Shown: one piece after another, positions 52,911 to 63,769 of the stretch
Numbering within the stretch: the stretch's first letter is position 1
Layout of the letters: every line of letters starts with the position of its first letter
Source: Paguma larvata
Taxonomy: Eukaryota; Chordata; Mammalia; Carnivora; Viverridae
Length of the DNA: 64,000 nucleotides
Assembly (NCBI GenBank): GCA_030068075.1
Contig: CM057826.1
Location: 58,625,312-58,689,311 of the forward strand
Direction: 5' to 3'
The notes under the pieces: model-generated
Database searches by the model: none
What the model was told of the DNA's origin: nothing
What the model saw: the letters and a program-made list of their open reading frames with translations, nothing else
Made by a program: the position numbers and the translations under genes

Positions 52911-53629
52911 CATGAAAGAAAAGTCCCGGCAAATCTAGACTCATGGCCAGTGAAATCCAGGCGACACTGGCCCTTGTCCCACTCTCCGTCTATAGCTCCG
53001 CTTGCCGCTGGGCAGGCCCCATGCTCGGCAGGCCGGCCCCACTGTGGCAGCAAGATGGCGTCAGAAGCTCAGGGTCCATCACATACTCCCGCTCTCCCCG
53101 GAGGAAAGCAAACGCCTCTTCCCTGATAACCATGATCAGTTCCCTGCAACTGAACCTGGCGGTTCTCAGATTGGCTCAAATCCTGATTTCAGAGCTAATC
53201 CTGGTGGCTGAAGTGACACAGTGCTCACGTCGGCCGGACCTGTTTTACACACCCATCCCTCTAGCCAGGGATAGTCCTAGGCACAGACTGAGTGGGCAAG
53301 TGGTGGTTCCCCACAGGAAATCAGGGTGTTGTTACCAGAATGTGGGAAGCCAGTGCTGGGAAAAAAAATTTAAATATTTTATTAAAGTATTAATAACAAT
53401 TCTTTACATTCCCATCATACTCTGGTCGAGTACAAAGTGCTTTCTGAGCCATCTTCATCCGGGTCATAGCTCATCTTGACGAGACAGGTGATCTTTCCTG
53501 ACACCCGGCGCACGGGCAAACGACATCGGAATTTACCTCTCCTGCTCGTGAGCCTGGCAAAGTGCATGTCAGAGGAGGTGGCACAAAGGAGCTGAAAGGT
53601 CAGGGCTATGGGGCCACACACACCTGGTC
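52911..53629. other. Unique sequence, no gene recognised
   Basis: Includes a YY1-type CAAGATGGCGTC at 53051-53062. Otherwise nothing named. Confidence 0.4.
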
Positions 53630-54095
53630 CAAGCCCTGCCTCCCCGCCCCAACCTCTCTGGTGTGACCTCAGACAGCTCACTCCATCCTTCCGAGCCCCA
53701 GTCAGCTGCCCATAAAATGGGGTATGTCTACATCTCTCCAGGGCCCACTGAGAGAATTAAGTAATAACAAGTGACTTTTATTTAGTGTTTACTATGCTCC
53801 AGGCACAATTCTGAGCACTTTATGTGCGCCGCCTACCTTATTTAATCATTGCGACAAATCCCTGCGTGCTATCAGTGTCTTCACTGCACATGTAAGGAAA
53901 TTGGGACAGGGGGTGCGCAAATATTCCGGGCTCACACAGTAAGCGGTGGAGCCAGAATGCGAACTCAGACAAGCCAACTCCGGGGCCACGTGCTGAAGCC
54001 CCACCCGATGCTCCTTCCGGATTAAATGAGGTAATGCACACGCTGAGCTATGTAAACTGTAACACACTATATAAATGTCACTCGCTATTACTTCT
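53630..54095 (+). repeat. Forward MIR split by a reverse MIR
   Basis: The forward MIR runs from 53630 (ACCTCAGACAGCTCACTCC; GCCCATAAAATGGGG) to about 53765, and resumes at about 54010-54095 (GATTAAATGAGGTAATGCAC). Between them, 53775-54000 is an antisense MIR (CTATGCTCCAGGCACAATTC; AAATTGGGACAGGGGGTGC). Similar AATTAAGTAATAA and GATTAAATGAGGTAAT sequences flank the insert, consistent with a decayed target duplication. Confidence 0.65.
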
Positions 54096-54639
54096 CTCCT
54101 CCCGCCCTGGTCATTAAAGCCATGAGGGACCTCGTGAATCTACCATACCGATATGTTCTTTCAGGGCTCGACGTGGCCCCTTAGCTGCACTTCCGGACCT
54201 GCCTTTGGCTCTGAGGCTACACCTCCTGACCCATCTGATTCTGTTCTCTCTAGAGTCTGGGCAGAGTCATTTCTTGCACAAAGGCATTCATTGACTCCAG
54301 AAGTCTTACTGACCGGAAGGCTCGCTGGGGTCGTCCTGGACAGCAGAGAGATTTTGGAGAACTGAATCTACATGGTCTCTACTGCCGGCACGGCGGAGAG
54401 TCAGAGAAAATGGCACGTGCGGAGGATACCCAGCCTCATGGGTAACTTGGGCATGATATTAGAACCCGGCTGCCAGGCTGGGGGTGAGATACACAGGGGC
54501 AGGAGCGGCTGGCAGTCAGAGCCCAGCTTGTTTAGCTACTGTCGCGAAGGGAATTCCACTCCTCACTCTCTCTGGCCTGGAGCTTGCATCCGTTCTTTAT
54601 AACTTACCTGTTCCCCCTCTATACGACATCCTTCCTTGT
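54096..54639. other. Unique sequence, no gene recognised
   Basis: No exon or named repeat seen. Confidence 0.4.
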
Positions 54640-55185
54640 TCTTGGTTTCTGCTTTACTTCTCATACCAAAGCATGGACTCATTAGCAAAAAGTCAGAAAA
54701 AAGCATAGCAAATGTATATATTTCTAAATTTTTTTTGAATGTTTGTTTTTGAGAGCCAGAGACAAAGCGCAAGTGGGGGAGGGGCAGAGAGAGAGGGAGA
54801 CACGGAATCCCAAGCAGGCTCCAGGCTCTGAGCTGTCAGCACAGAGCCCGATGCGGGGCTCAAACTCGCGACACAAGATCGTGACCTCAGCCAAAGACGG
54901 ATACTCGACCGACTGAGACCCCGGGGTGCCCCGAATGTATATACTTCTAAAATAGTAGGCATATAGAAACAGGAAGCAGATTAGTGTTTGCCAGAGACTA
55001 TGGGGGGAGGGATAGGGAAGGACTACTTAATAGGTACAGGATTTTTTCATTTGGGGTGATGGGGAAGTTCTGGAATTAGATCGTGGTGATGGTGGTACAT
55101 CGTCAATATACTTGATGCCACTGAACTGTACATTTAAAAATGGTGAAAATGGTAAATTTTATGTTATGTGCATTTACCACAAAAA
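54640..55185 (+). repeat. Old L1 3' UTR split by a SINE
   Basis: AGTGTTTGCCAGAGACTATGG, TTTGGGGTGATGGGGAAGTTC, CTTGATGCCACTGAACTG and CATTTAAAAATGGTGAAAATG are the standard sense L1 3' UTR series. Confidence 0.78.
54729..54933 (-). repeat. Feliform SINE inside L1 3' UTR
   Basis: Antisense copy. Duplications AATGTATATATTTCTAAA (54711-54728) and AATGTATATACTTCTAAA (54934-54951), 17 of 18 matching. Confidence 0.95.
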
Positions 55186-55856
55186 AGAATTGCTGGAGAG
55201 CAGTCTCACTACCCATAGTCGGCCATAGCAACATTTCGTGTATTTCTCTGCACTTTTTAAAATGCATATTTTCAAATAATTAAGGCCATAATGCAAAGTA
55301 AAATTTTGCACCCTCCTTTTTTAATCCAACGGTCTGTAATAAGTATTTTCTTCATATCCCTCATAATGTTATTGGGCTCCCAGGGGATTCTTTTCCTCAG
55401 ACAACTATTCACTAGTATTAACAAGTACATCAAGAAAATGAAAGGTAGGCCATAGCTTGGGAGAAATTATTCACAATACATATATCTGACAGATGACTTA
55501 TATCCAGAATATATAAAGAGCTCCTACAAATCAATAAGAAAAATATAGACCACACCATGTTTAAAGTATGGTGAAAAGTGTGCCAAAAAAAAGATATATG
55601 AATGGACAATAAGCATGAGGAAAATGCTCAGCATCATTGTTCATCAAGGACATGGATGTTAAAACCACAATGAGACACTAGGGCAATGCCACACTTGGGG
55701 AGGAAGCAGGGCCCTGCAAATCTCATACATTGTTGACAAGGTATAAAATTATGCAAACCAGTATGGAAATCAGTTTGGCAGTTTATTATAAATATAGACC
55801 TACCGAATGTCCTAGTGATTCTATTCTTAGTATTTATCCAATAAAACAAGGGTAAG

Positions 55857-56078
55857 GGATGCCTGGGTGGCTCAGTCGGTTGAGTGGCCAACTTTGGCTC
55901 AGGTCACGATCTCACGGTCTGTGAGTTTGAGCCCCGTGTCGGGCTCTGTGCTGATGGCTTGGAGCCTGGAGCTTGCTTCAGATTCTGCGTCTCCCTCTCT
56001 CTCTGCCCTTCCCCCGCTCATGCTCTGTCTCTACGTCTCTAAAAAATAAATAAACGTTAAAAAAAATTAAAAAAAAAA
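55857..56078 (+). repeat. Feliform SINE inside L1
   Basis: GGATGCCTGGGTGGCTCAGTC head. Flanks AAAACAAGGGTAA (55843) and GAAACAAGGGGGTAG (56079) look like the duplication. Confidence 0.92.
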
Positions 56079-56743
56079 GAAACAAGGGGGTAGGACTTAA
56101 ACAAATGAGTCTTAAAAGCCTTACCTGGCATGAAATAAGGAAGACACAAGTGTAGCTACTGTCTGACTCCATAAAAACCTTAAGCCTTGGTGATAAGAAT
56201 CAGGTCAGCACCTCAAGGAAGTACACAAGGAAAGTTTTTGGAGTAATGAAAATACCTTACATCTTAATTTGGGTGGCTACATTTGTGGTGTTCACATTTG
56301 TTGAAATTCATCAAACTGTATACTTGAAATCTCTTTATTATATATAAATTATGCTTAAATAATACGAATTGGAAACAATAAAATTAAACACCAACTCTGT
56401 GACCCAACATTTTCATTCCTAGATATTAATCCAAGAAAAAACCATATGCCCACAAAAAGCATTGTATAAAAATATTCACTGCAACTTGATTCCTAAGAGC
56501 CAAAAACTAGAAATGGACTAAATGTTCCAATTAAAACAGAATGGTAATTAATTTGGATTTTTTAAATGCATATTGCTTATAAGAGACACAAATAAAAACT
56601 TAAAAATAAGAGGGTGGGAAAACATTTATAAAAACATCAAAGAATAGGTAGATATTTTTTAAAGGAGGTATAGATCTACTAATACCAGATGAAACAGACA
56701 TTAAGACCAAAAGTATTAGTAGACATTAAGAGTAATAATTCAT

Positions 56744-56945
56744 GGGGCACCTGGATGGCTCTGTCGGTTGAGCATCCAACTTCCACTCAGGTCATGATCT
56801 CACGGTTCATGGGTTCAAGTCCTGTATCAGACTCACTGCATCAGGATTCTCTCTCTCTCCTTCTCTCTGTTCCTCCCCCGCTTGCATTCTCTCTCTCTGT
56901 CTCCCTCTCTCTCTCTCAAAAATAAAAAAAAATAAACATTAAAAA
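56744..56945 (+). repeat. Feliform SINE inside L1
   Basis: GGGGCACCTGGATGGCTCTG head. Duplications AAGAGTAATAATTCAT (56728-56743) and AAGAGTAACAATTCAT (56946-56961). The core is partly deleted. Confidence 0.93.
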
Positions 56946-58400
56946 AAGAGTAACAATTCATAATTAGAGGGGCCAACTCAACAATCCTAACAATCCTAAA
57001 TTCGAGTAAATTAAGTAATGGAGCCTCAAACACTCTAAGAACTAAAAGGAAAAATAACCAATTCCATCATTATGGGAATGTTTTGAAACATGTCTCTCAG
57101 TAACTGATAACACAAACAAACACAAAAGTAAGTAAGTCTGTATAAAGATTTAAGGAACATGACTAACAAACTTGAGATCAGACACAAATTTATACAGTCA
57201 CCTGATTTGTGGCAAAGATACCACTACAGTGTAGTGGGGGGGTGGGGGTGGGATTGTCTTATCAATAAATGGTACTACGCGAATTGCACAAACTTATGGA
57301 AAATATAGCTGTTGATTCTCACCTCAAAACATATTCGAAATTCTACTTCAGGTAATCATAAGCCTAAATGTGAAAAGTAAAACAATAAAGTTCTTAGAAT
57401 AAAACACAGGAGTGTATGTTTTTGCCCATGGATAAACAGAGATTTCTTAACAAAACACAAAGAACACTACACATATAGGAAAAGATTGGTACATTAGACT
57501 ACTTTAAAATTGAGAATTACTGTTCATGAAAAGACATAATTAAGAGGGGGAAATGGCCAACAAAACGCGAGAAGATATTTACAATACAAAGAACATGCAC
57601 ATTGAATATATAAAGAACTCCTACAAAAAATAAGAAAAAGACACCTCCCCAAGTGAGAAAAACCTTGAACAGGCACTTCACAAAAGGGCAATACCCAAGG
57701 GCGCCTAATTAAAACCACAACGAGGTATCATCCCCTACAGTCAGAATGTCTAAATTGTTTTAAGCCAAAATCAAGTGTTGTTAGGATAGAGGTCTATCAG
57801 CACTCTCCTATAATTCTGTGGAAGTGTAAACTGGACAACTGCTTTTGAGAACTGTTGGCATTACTGACTAAAGCTGAGCACACATGTGTTTTATGAAGCA
57901 AGAATTCCACCACGAATGTATACTCTTAGGAATGGATATATGCATATGTGTGTATGTGTGTGTGTATTGAAAGCCATGTCCAAAAATATCATACATCATT
58001 TTTAATGCTTAGGAACTAGAAACCATTCCACAGCCAATCAACAGTAGATTGGATAAATAAATAGTATTCCATTTATACAATGGAATAGTATCCAGCAGTG
58101 AAAAAGAGCACACCAGTATATACAAGACCATGGATAAGTCTCAAAGATATAATGTGACTGAAAGCTAGACAAGAACGAGCATAATTCTATCTATGATTCC
58201 ATTTATATGAAATTCAGATTTGGGCAAAATTAATCTATAGTGCTACAAGTCAACATATTGGTTAATTTTGGAGAGTAATGATCAGGAAGACAGTACAAGA
58301 GAGACTTTTGGAAGTGCCGGTAATATTTTATCTGAATGTACCCATGTGTATTCACTTTTAAAACTTCATCAAGCTCTTCATTAAGGCTCACGCAGGAAAC

Positions 58401-58850
58401 TGTATCATGTGATCCTTCCGTTTAAAAGTTTAGCAAAACAGAACAGATGATATTATTAAAGTTCATGATACACACTGCCAAATTACTTTGGGGTAACCTT
58501 GTGTCGGTTCCTTACCGGCATTATACAAGAGTCGTGTCCCAACCAAAGCCTTCCAAGTATTGAGCATTCTAATCTTCGAAGTCATTCTTCAGCTTCATCT
58601 TAACTTGACTTTATCCGGCAAATAGTTATAACATCTCAAGCTACAATGAATTCGGATCAAGCTGTTTTACTCTCTCTCCCCTCCTGCCTTCCCCGTACCA
58701 AATGGAAAGGAGAGGAAGGGATGAATTTGAGAGAGATGTAATAGGAAGTCGCAATAGGATTTATCATGGAATGTGCTGGTATGCACTCAAATCCCTTCCT
58801 GAGAGCAGCCTTTGAAGAAATGGGGCAGGAGGTGGCTAAAAATACAGGGC
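58401..58850. other. No recognised feature
   Basis: AT-leaning unique or heavily decayed sequence. Confidence 0.4.
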
Positions 58851-58854
58851 CTAG

Positions 58855-59000
58855 AGCAAAGAGCACGGGGACAGGAGTCAGGAGTTCCAGGTTCTTACCC
58901 CAGCTTCACCACTACTTTGCGGTGACCCTGGGCAAGTCCCATCCCCTTTTCAGGTATCTGTTTCCTAAGCTGTAAAACGAAAGTTTAGATTAGCTGGCCT
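58855..59000 (+). repeat. MIR SINE fragment
   Basis: CAGGTTCTTACCCCAGCTTC, GTGACCCTGGGCAAGTCCC and CTGTTTCCTAAGCTGTAAAAC, in MIR order. Confidence 0.68.
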
Positions 59001-59102
59001 CCAAAGCCTTTTTCAGTTTGAATTGACTAGGATCACATATGACTCCATGGACATACGTATATAAAACACTGTTTTTTGTTTTTGTCTTTGGGATTTTTGA
59101 GG

Positions 59103-59315
59103 TTTTTTTTTTTTTTTAATGTTTATTTTTGAGAGAGAGAGACACACATACAATGTGAGTGGGGGAGAGGCAGAGAGTGAGACACAGAATCTGAAGCAGC
59201 CTCTAGGCTCCAAGCTATCAGCACAGAGCCCCACTCAGGGCTCAAACTCACAAACCGTAGACAATGACCTGAGCTGAAGTTGGACACTTAACCGACTGAG
59301 CCACCCAGATCCCCG
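59103..59315 (-). repeat. Feliform SINE, first of three head to tail
   Basis: Antisense copy: poly-T, TTATTTTTGAGAGAGAGAG, TCAGCACAGAGCCCCACTC and GAGCCACCCAGATCCCC. It ends directly against the next copy. Confidence 0.9.
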
Positions 59316-59516
59316 TTTTTTTTAGTTTATTTATTTATTTTGAGAGACAGAAAGAGAACGCGCAGGAGGGGCAGAGAGTAGGGGAGACAGAATACCAAAC
59401 AGGCTCTGCACTGCCAGTGCAGAGCCCAACGCGGGGCTCGAACTCACAAACTGCGAGATCATAATCTGAGCTGAAATCAAAAGTCAGATGCTTAACAAAC
59501 TCAGCCACCCAGGTGT
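59316..59516 (-). repeat. Feliform SINE, second of three
   Basis: Antisense copy: TTTAGTTTATTTATTTATTT, GCCAGTGCAGAGCCCAACG and CAGCCACCCAGGTGTC. No unique DNA separates it from its neighbours. Confidence 0.9.
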
Positions 59517-59606
59517 CTTTTTTTTTTTTTTCGAAGTTTGTTTATTTATTTTGAGAGAGAGAGCGAGCGCGCGAGTGCGAGATCGTGCAGGAGGGCATAC
59601 AACACT
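59517..59606 (-). repeat. Feliform SINE tail fragment, third of three
   Basis: Only the T-rich end and purine tract (GAGAGAGAGAGCGAGCGCG) are present, followed by GATCGTGCAGGAGGGC. The tRNA-like head is missing. Confidence 0.8.
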
Positions 59607-59836
59607 ATTTTAAAGTGCTCCTTTGAGGCACCTATGGGTACATTTATGCTTGAGTTGAACATTTAATTCACCAGAATTCTCCTTAGGAGAGGAAAAGTAT
59701 TTGTTTAGGGATGTGAGCCAACCACAGCACCTGAGTATGTGAGAAAGGGGCTCTTCTGTCGGAGGGAAGAAGATAGCTTTGCTCATTTCTCCAGAGAGGC
59801 AAGAAGACAGAAGAAAGAAAATCCCGGGGAGACATG

Positions 59837-59867
59837 CAAGATGGCGGCAGGGCGTGTGCTCTATAAA
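59837..59867 (+). promoter_or_regulatory. YY1-type CAAGATGGCGGC plus TATAAA
   Basis: A perfect YY1 consensus at 59837-59848 is followed 13 bp later by TATAAA at 59862-59867. YY1 sites of this form usually lie at or just downstream of transcription starts. I see no coding exon to go with a promoter here. Confidence 0.3.
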
Positions 59868-61324
59868 GCACCGGCTCCCTACACCCTCACCAAGGGCCAG
59901 TAACATGGCTAAATTCAGGACATGTCTGATTTTGTAGGGGCAGATGTTCTAGGCAAAACCGGAGAAGGGGTCGAGCTCCTTGAGCAGACGGACCCAGCCC
60001 AGTCTCAAGGGCCCATGCAGACGCCGGATCCAGAAGGGAGCGATAAGTGTGAAAACGTTCTCCACAGGGAGTGGCATATCGGGGAACACGCACTCAGCTT
60101 TCACGGGGAGGGCACGGAGTTGGGGCACAAGTTTCACTGAACCCTGTCTCCAGGGCACAGGAGAGCCCGTGGTGACAAACACCTCGTGTATTCCAGGCTA
60201 ACAATAGCTATCTGTTGCCCTCAACCCGCACGAAGTAGCCTTGAGACTGACAGGGTTTTTCTCATTTCCCTGGTCTCTTCTCCAGCTGGAATCCCTGCCC
60301 GCAGCAGCCCCGACACCCCCACCCCCGCCGACCTCTTCTTTGAGGGCACCCTGCCCTGTAGAGGGCCGGCAGTGATGGCTGGCACTGGGTGCCCTAGAAG
60401 TACGGCCCTCTCCACCCATCGCACAGGCTTTGCACCCTGGAAGCCATTTCCCCCTCTCTTGATGGAAAACAAGGTTGAATTCATAATTTTACAATTTTCG
60501 AAACCACCTAACTCTGAGGGGGGAAGAAGGAGCTTTCAGTAACCCCTATTCGGTAGCCAAGAATTAGCAAGGGAAACACAGCTTCCCGGTTTCTAATTGA
60601 TGCCCCTGCCAAGGGCCCCAGGTATGTCGGCTCCTCAACACACATCTTTGGGGAATTAGTCTCAGGAAACATATCCTCCTAGGCCATGTGCGCTTCCCGT
60701 CGCCAGCGGGACTCTGGGGGCCCACTCGACGCTAATTTTCTTAATACAAAACCATTTCTTTTTTCAAAATGAAAAATGACTTGCTAAACCCCTCCCGGGT
60801 TGCTTTTTTTTTTCCCCTCTCCCAGAGAAACACATTAAAGTAAACAAACTCGAGATGTAAAATGAAAACAGGGGCCTCCGTAGCACCTGCAGGGTTTAAC
60901 CGGCTCACATTACAAAGCCCTGTCTGAAGTGGCCCGAGAACTGTTTCCATTACAAATAGCCAGTTCTCCTGAAAGTAAGGCAAAAGCCAAATTAGTCAGA
61001 TTACATCAGGACGTATTTTCCTGTAGCATAAGTTCTTTGGAAACACCTGCCTGACATATTTCAGACTCGTGCCCAGGCGAGTCGAGCCCTTGGTGGCTTC
61101 AAGGGCTCGTCAAAGTCGCAACAAAAATGGGTGTTTGGGTTTTACTGAGTAAAACTGGGTGAGATGTCTAGGTGGACTCCGAGCAGCTACAGACGGCCTT
61201 TCTGGTGCCTTTTAGCGGCAGCTTTTTAACCAACTGCTGTCCCTGCGGCACTGGACGGTGCCAAGATGGTCCTGGAACTCAGGCTGCCTGTGTCCGAACC
61301 TCCTTTGGATGGCAGCAGGAAGGG

Positions 61325-61531
61325 GTCACGTGGTCACGTGGGGGTTCCGTGGTCGGGGAAGACTGAAGGGACCGGGAGACGGAGCATGACGTCACTCTGT
61401 GGGAAATGTTAAAATCAGGGAAGATAGCGGAGCCCGCAGGCGGGTGGGAAACTGAGTGGAGAAGACAGAGGCGGGCAGGTGGTGTTCTGGGTCAAAGCTG
61501 GTGGTGGAGCTTTATCTCTTATCTCTTATCT
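61325..61531. promoter_or_regulatory. Cluster of E-box, CRE and GATA motifs
   Basis: Two GTCACGTG units in direct tandem (61325-61340), a perfect TGACGTCA (61387-61394), and three TTATCT (reverse GATA) sites on a 7-bp period (61512, 61519, 61526). All lie within 207 bp of non-repeat DNA. Function is inferred from motif density only. Confidence 0.4.
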
Positions 61532-61599
61532 CTCCCTATACCCTAATTAACATTCCACTTTTGACAACGGTCTCCCACTTTAGTCTTTGTTATTTATTT

Positions 61600-62040
61600 T
61601 GTTACCACCCAGGAACCATGGGCCATTTACTTTTTCAAATGATCTGGATTGCTTCAAAGTGCCTGGTCAAGCAGGTTAAACAAACTGCGGTAAATCCGCA
61701 ACACGGAGTACTACGTGCCCATTCAAACGAACCAGGGGAAATCACAGGGACTGTCATCAAAAGACCTCCAAGTGAAAAAAAAATCAAGTTGCAAAACAAC
61801 GTAGGTAAGACGATCCCATTTATTCCAAAGGGGGTGGGGCGAGCAAAGGCGTGTGCACATGTGCACACATATGCCAGGAAACACACAGAAAGTGGACAGG
61901 GAGAAGGGATGGTAAACTATGAATAGTGGCCACCCAGCGGAGGAAAGGGGAAGAAAGAGAGGTGAGGACGAACCTTCCTCTTCTTTTTGGAATATTCCTG
62001 AAATGTTTACAGTGAGAACAGAGTCGTGTACTACTTGGGT
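61600..62040 (+). repeat. Old L1 3' fragment
   Basis: ACACGGAGTACTACGTGCCC, GAATAGTGGCCACCCAGCGG and a TTTGGAATATTCCTGAAATG stretch fit a decayed sense L1 ORF2 end and 3' UTR. Confidence 0.55.
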
Positions 62041-62289
62041 AAAGAAAAATGCCCGTAATAAAACACTATAAAAAGTGTGTGTTGGGGATGGTACCTCGGC
62101 ACTCCAGATGAGTTCCCAAAAAGCTGAAGAAGCCACATTTCCAGCTCTGGGACGGGCATGGCTCTGGGGAACTGCTGAGCTCTGACCCACTGGACCTTCT
62201 CGCACCCTGACCAGGTTGGACGCAGGCCAGTGAGGCACACGAGCAAGCACGCGGTCCCTGGAAGGTTCATTAGCAGTGATAGCAGTGTG

Positions 62290-62530
62290 TCAGGAAAGCG
62301 GAAAAGCTTTCGAATCGACCACACTGGGTTGACATCCGCACGAGCAACAGGACTTAGGACCCCTTCCCTGACCTCTCTACGCCTCATTTTCTCAGCGATA
62401 AAATGGGGAAGAGATTGGAGACCACCTACTAATAAGGTGGTCGTGGGGATCAGAATAGGTAAATCAAGTAAATGCCTTCAGCGCGGTGCCTGGTACACGG
62501 CGGGCACTCTGAAATGTGAGTTATTATTAA
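62290..62530 (+). repeat. MIR SINE
   Basis: CTCATTTTCTCAGCGATAAAA, AAGGTGGTCGTGGGGATCAG and CGCGGTGCCTGGTACACGGC, in MIR order, with GTTATTATTAAT end. Confidence 0.75.
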
Positions 62531-63605
62531 TATAGGACACACGCTGAAAGATCTCTTTTTCACACGTGTATGTCCTAAACGAGGATCCAATTCAGTGGAT
62601 GAACATTTCCTCCTAGAACGAGGGTGTGTATTTAGCTCAGATCCTTGCCTGCTGGCAGAGCAGGGCCACCCAAATGTCCAGGGTGTGCGGGAGCGGGCCT
62701 GGGTTCCTCCTCGCCCTATTCCGCAGGGAGAGAGCCAAGATACGGAGACACAAGACAGCAGCGCGCCTCAGGTGAGGTGTTACGAACGGGTCAGCCAGAG
62801 GAAAGTGCTGACGCGGAACTCCAAAGGCAAGGAGAGCAGGTTGTCTGTGATCAAGGAGCCGGAGGCCTGGAGCTCGGCTGGAGGGGGGGAGAGGGGGGCT
62901 GGGACGGCGTTCCACTCCAGCTGCACCACCTTGCTGGGGTGCACCGGCTGCATTAAAGACCAGGGTTGAACTAAACAGCCAGAGCTGCTTAAAGCCAGGA
63001 AATTATTGACCTGGAGAGCAACCATAGACGATCGTCAAATGTAACACGTGCCAGGTCCAACCTGCCCTCTCTCTCAACCAGCAGGAATCTTAACTGTACA
63101 AACTCTGAAACCGGCCCCTGGACTCCTTTGTCTCATACATCACAGCCCAGATCGCCAGCACAATTCCCCCCGGTAGGGTTTTTATGACTGGCGATGATGT
63201 AAGGAGGCAGAGAAAACACAGCTGCTCCTGCGTGCAGTTTACAGAGAGGGCGCTGGGAGAGACTGTGCCTGTCCCCAAACACCAGCCCTTACAGCTGCTC
63301 TGCTCCCCTCCAAAGGCTGAGGGTCCCCACCACCTCTTGTGGAAGGAAACACATGGCTCAGACCAGTGAGACATTTCTTTAATTTGAAAATAAAATTCAG
63401 ATGTAGATATTTTTAAAGCACTGAGAAGTGCGGGGTTCTCCTTCCCTGCTCCCTTTGTCAGTGAGTTCCCAGGCTTGCCAACTTTGCCTATGAAATACCA
63501 CTCTCGAATCCATCCCCTTCTCTGCACCCCCAACACCACTTCCTGCGTTGGGCCTCGTTATCTCTCGCTTAGGGTCAATACCACCTTCTAACTGTTCTTC
63601 CTGTC
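62531..63605. other. Unique sequence, no gene recognised
   Basis: Overlapping open frames at 62595-62969 and 63090-63539 lack family resemblance. No named repeat. Confidence 0.4.
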
Positions 63606-63609
63606 TTCG

Positions 63610-63755
63610 GTCTTGGCTCCTCCAATCCTCTCTCCACCCAGTAGCCAGAGGGACTTTCTCAAACACAAATCCTATGTGTCTCTCTACTGTTTAAAAAAAA
63701 AAAAAGCCCTTCAGTGGTTCCCTATTTCTTCCACAATAAAGTGTAAACTCTTTTA
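63610..63755 (+). repeat. L2 LINE fragment
   Basis: CCCTTCAGTGGTTCCCTATTT then CAATAAAGTGTAAACTC matches the sense L2 3' region. A 13-A run precedes it. Confidence 0.5.
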
Positions 63756-63769
63756 CATAGAACGTTTAA

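Larger units (their letters stand above)
55395..58400 (+). repeat. Block of old L1 sequence (at least two copies) with two SINEs
   Basis: A first sense copy runs 55395-56380: CCAGAATATATAAAGAGCTCC, TTAAAACCACAATGAGACAC, TTTGGCAGTTTATTATAAAT, then a 3' UTR. More L1 follows at 56390-58400: upstream-type ORF2 near 56640-57110, then CTCCTACAAAAAATAAG, AGGCACTTCACAAAAGGGC and ATACAATGGAATAGTATCCAG. All ORFs are broken. Exact copy boundaries are uncertain. Confidence 0.78.
59607..61599. other. Unique 2-kb sequence, candidate regulatory DNA
   Basis: No interspersed repeat and no gene recognised. It holds the YY1/TATA-like pair near 59850, a CATTACAAA pair near 60910-60956 and the E-box/CRE/GATA cluster at 61325-61531. 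Confidence 0.45.

Noticed and set aside
61456..61926. 156-codon forward open frame with a hydrophobic stretch
   Set aside because: More than half lies over a decayed L1 3' fragment, and the left part is unsupported.
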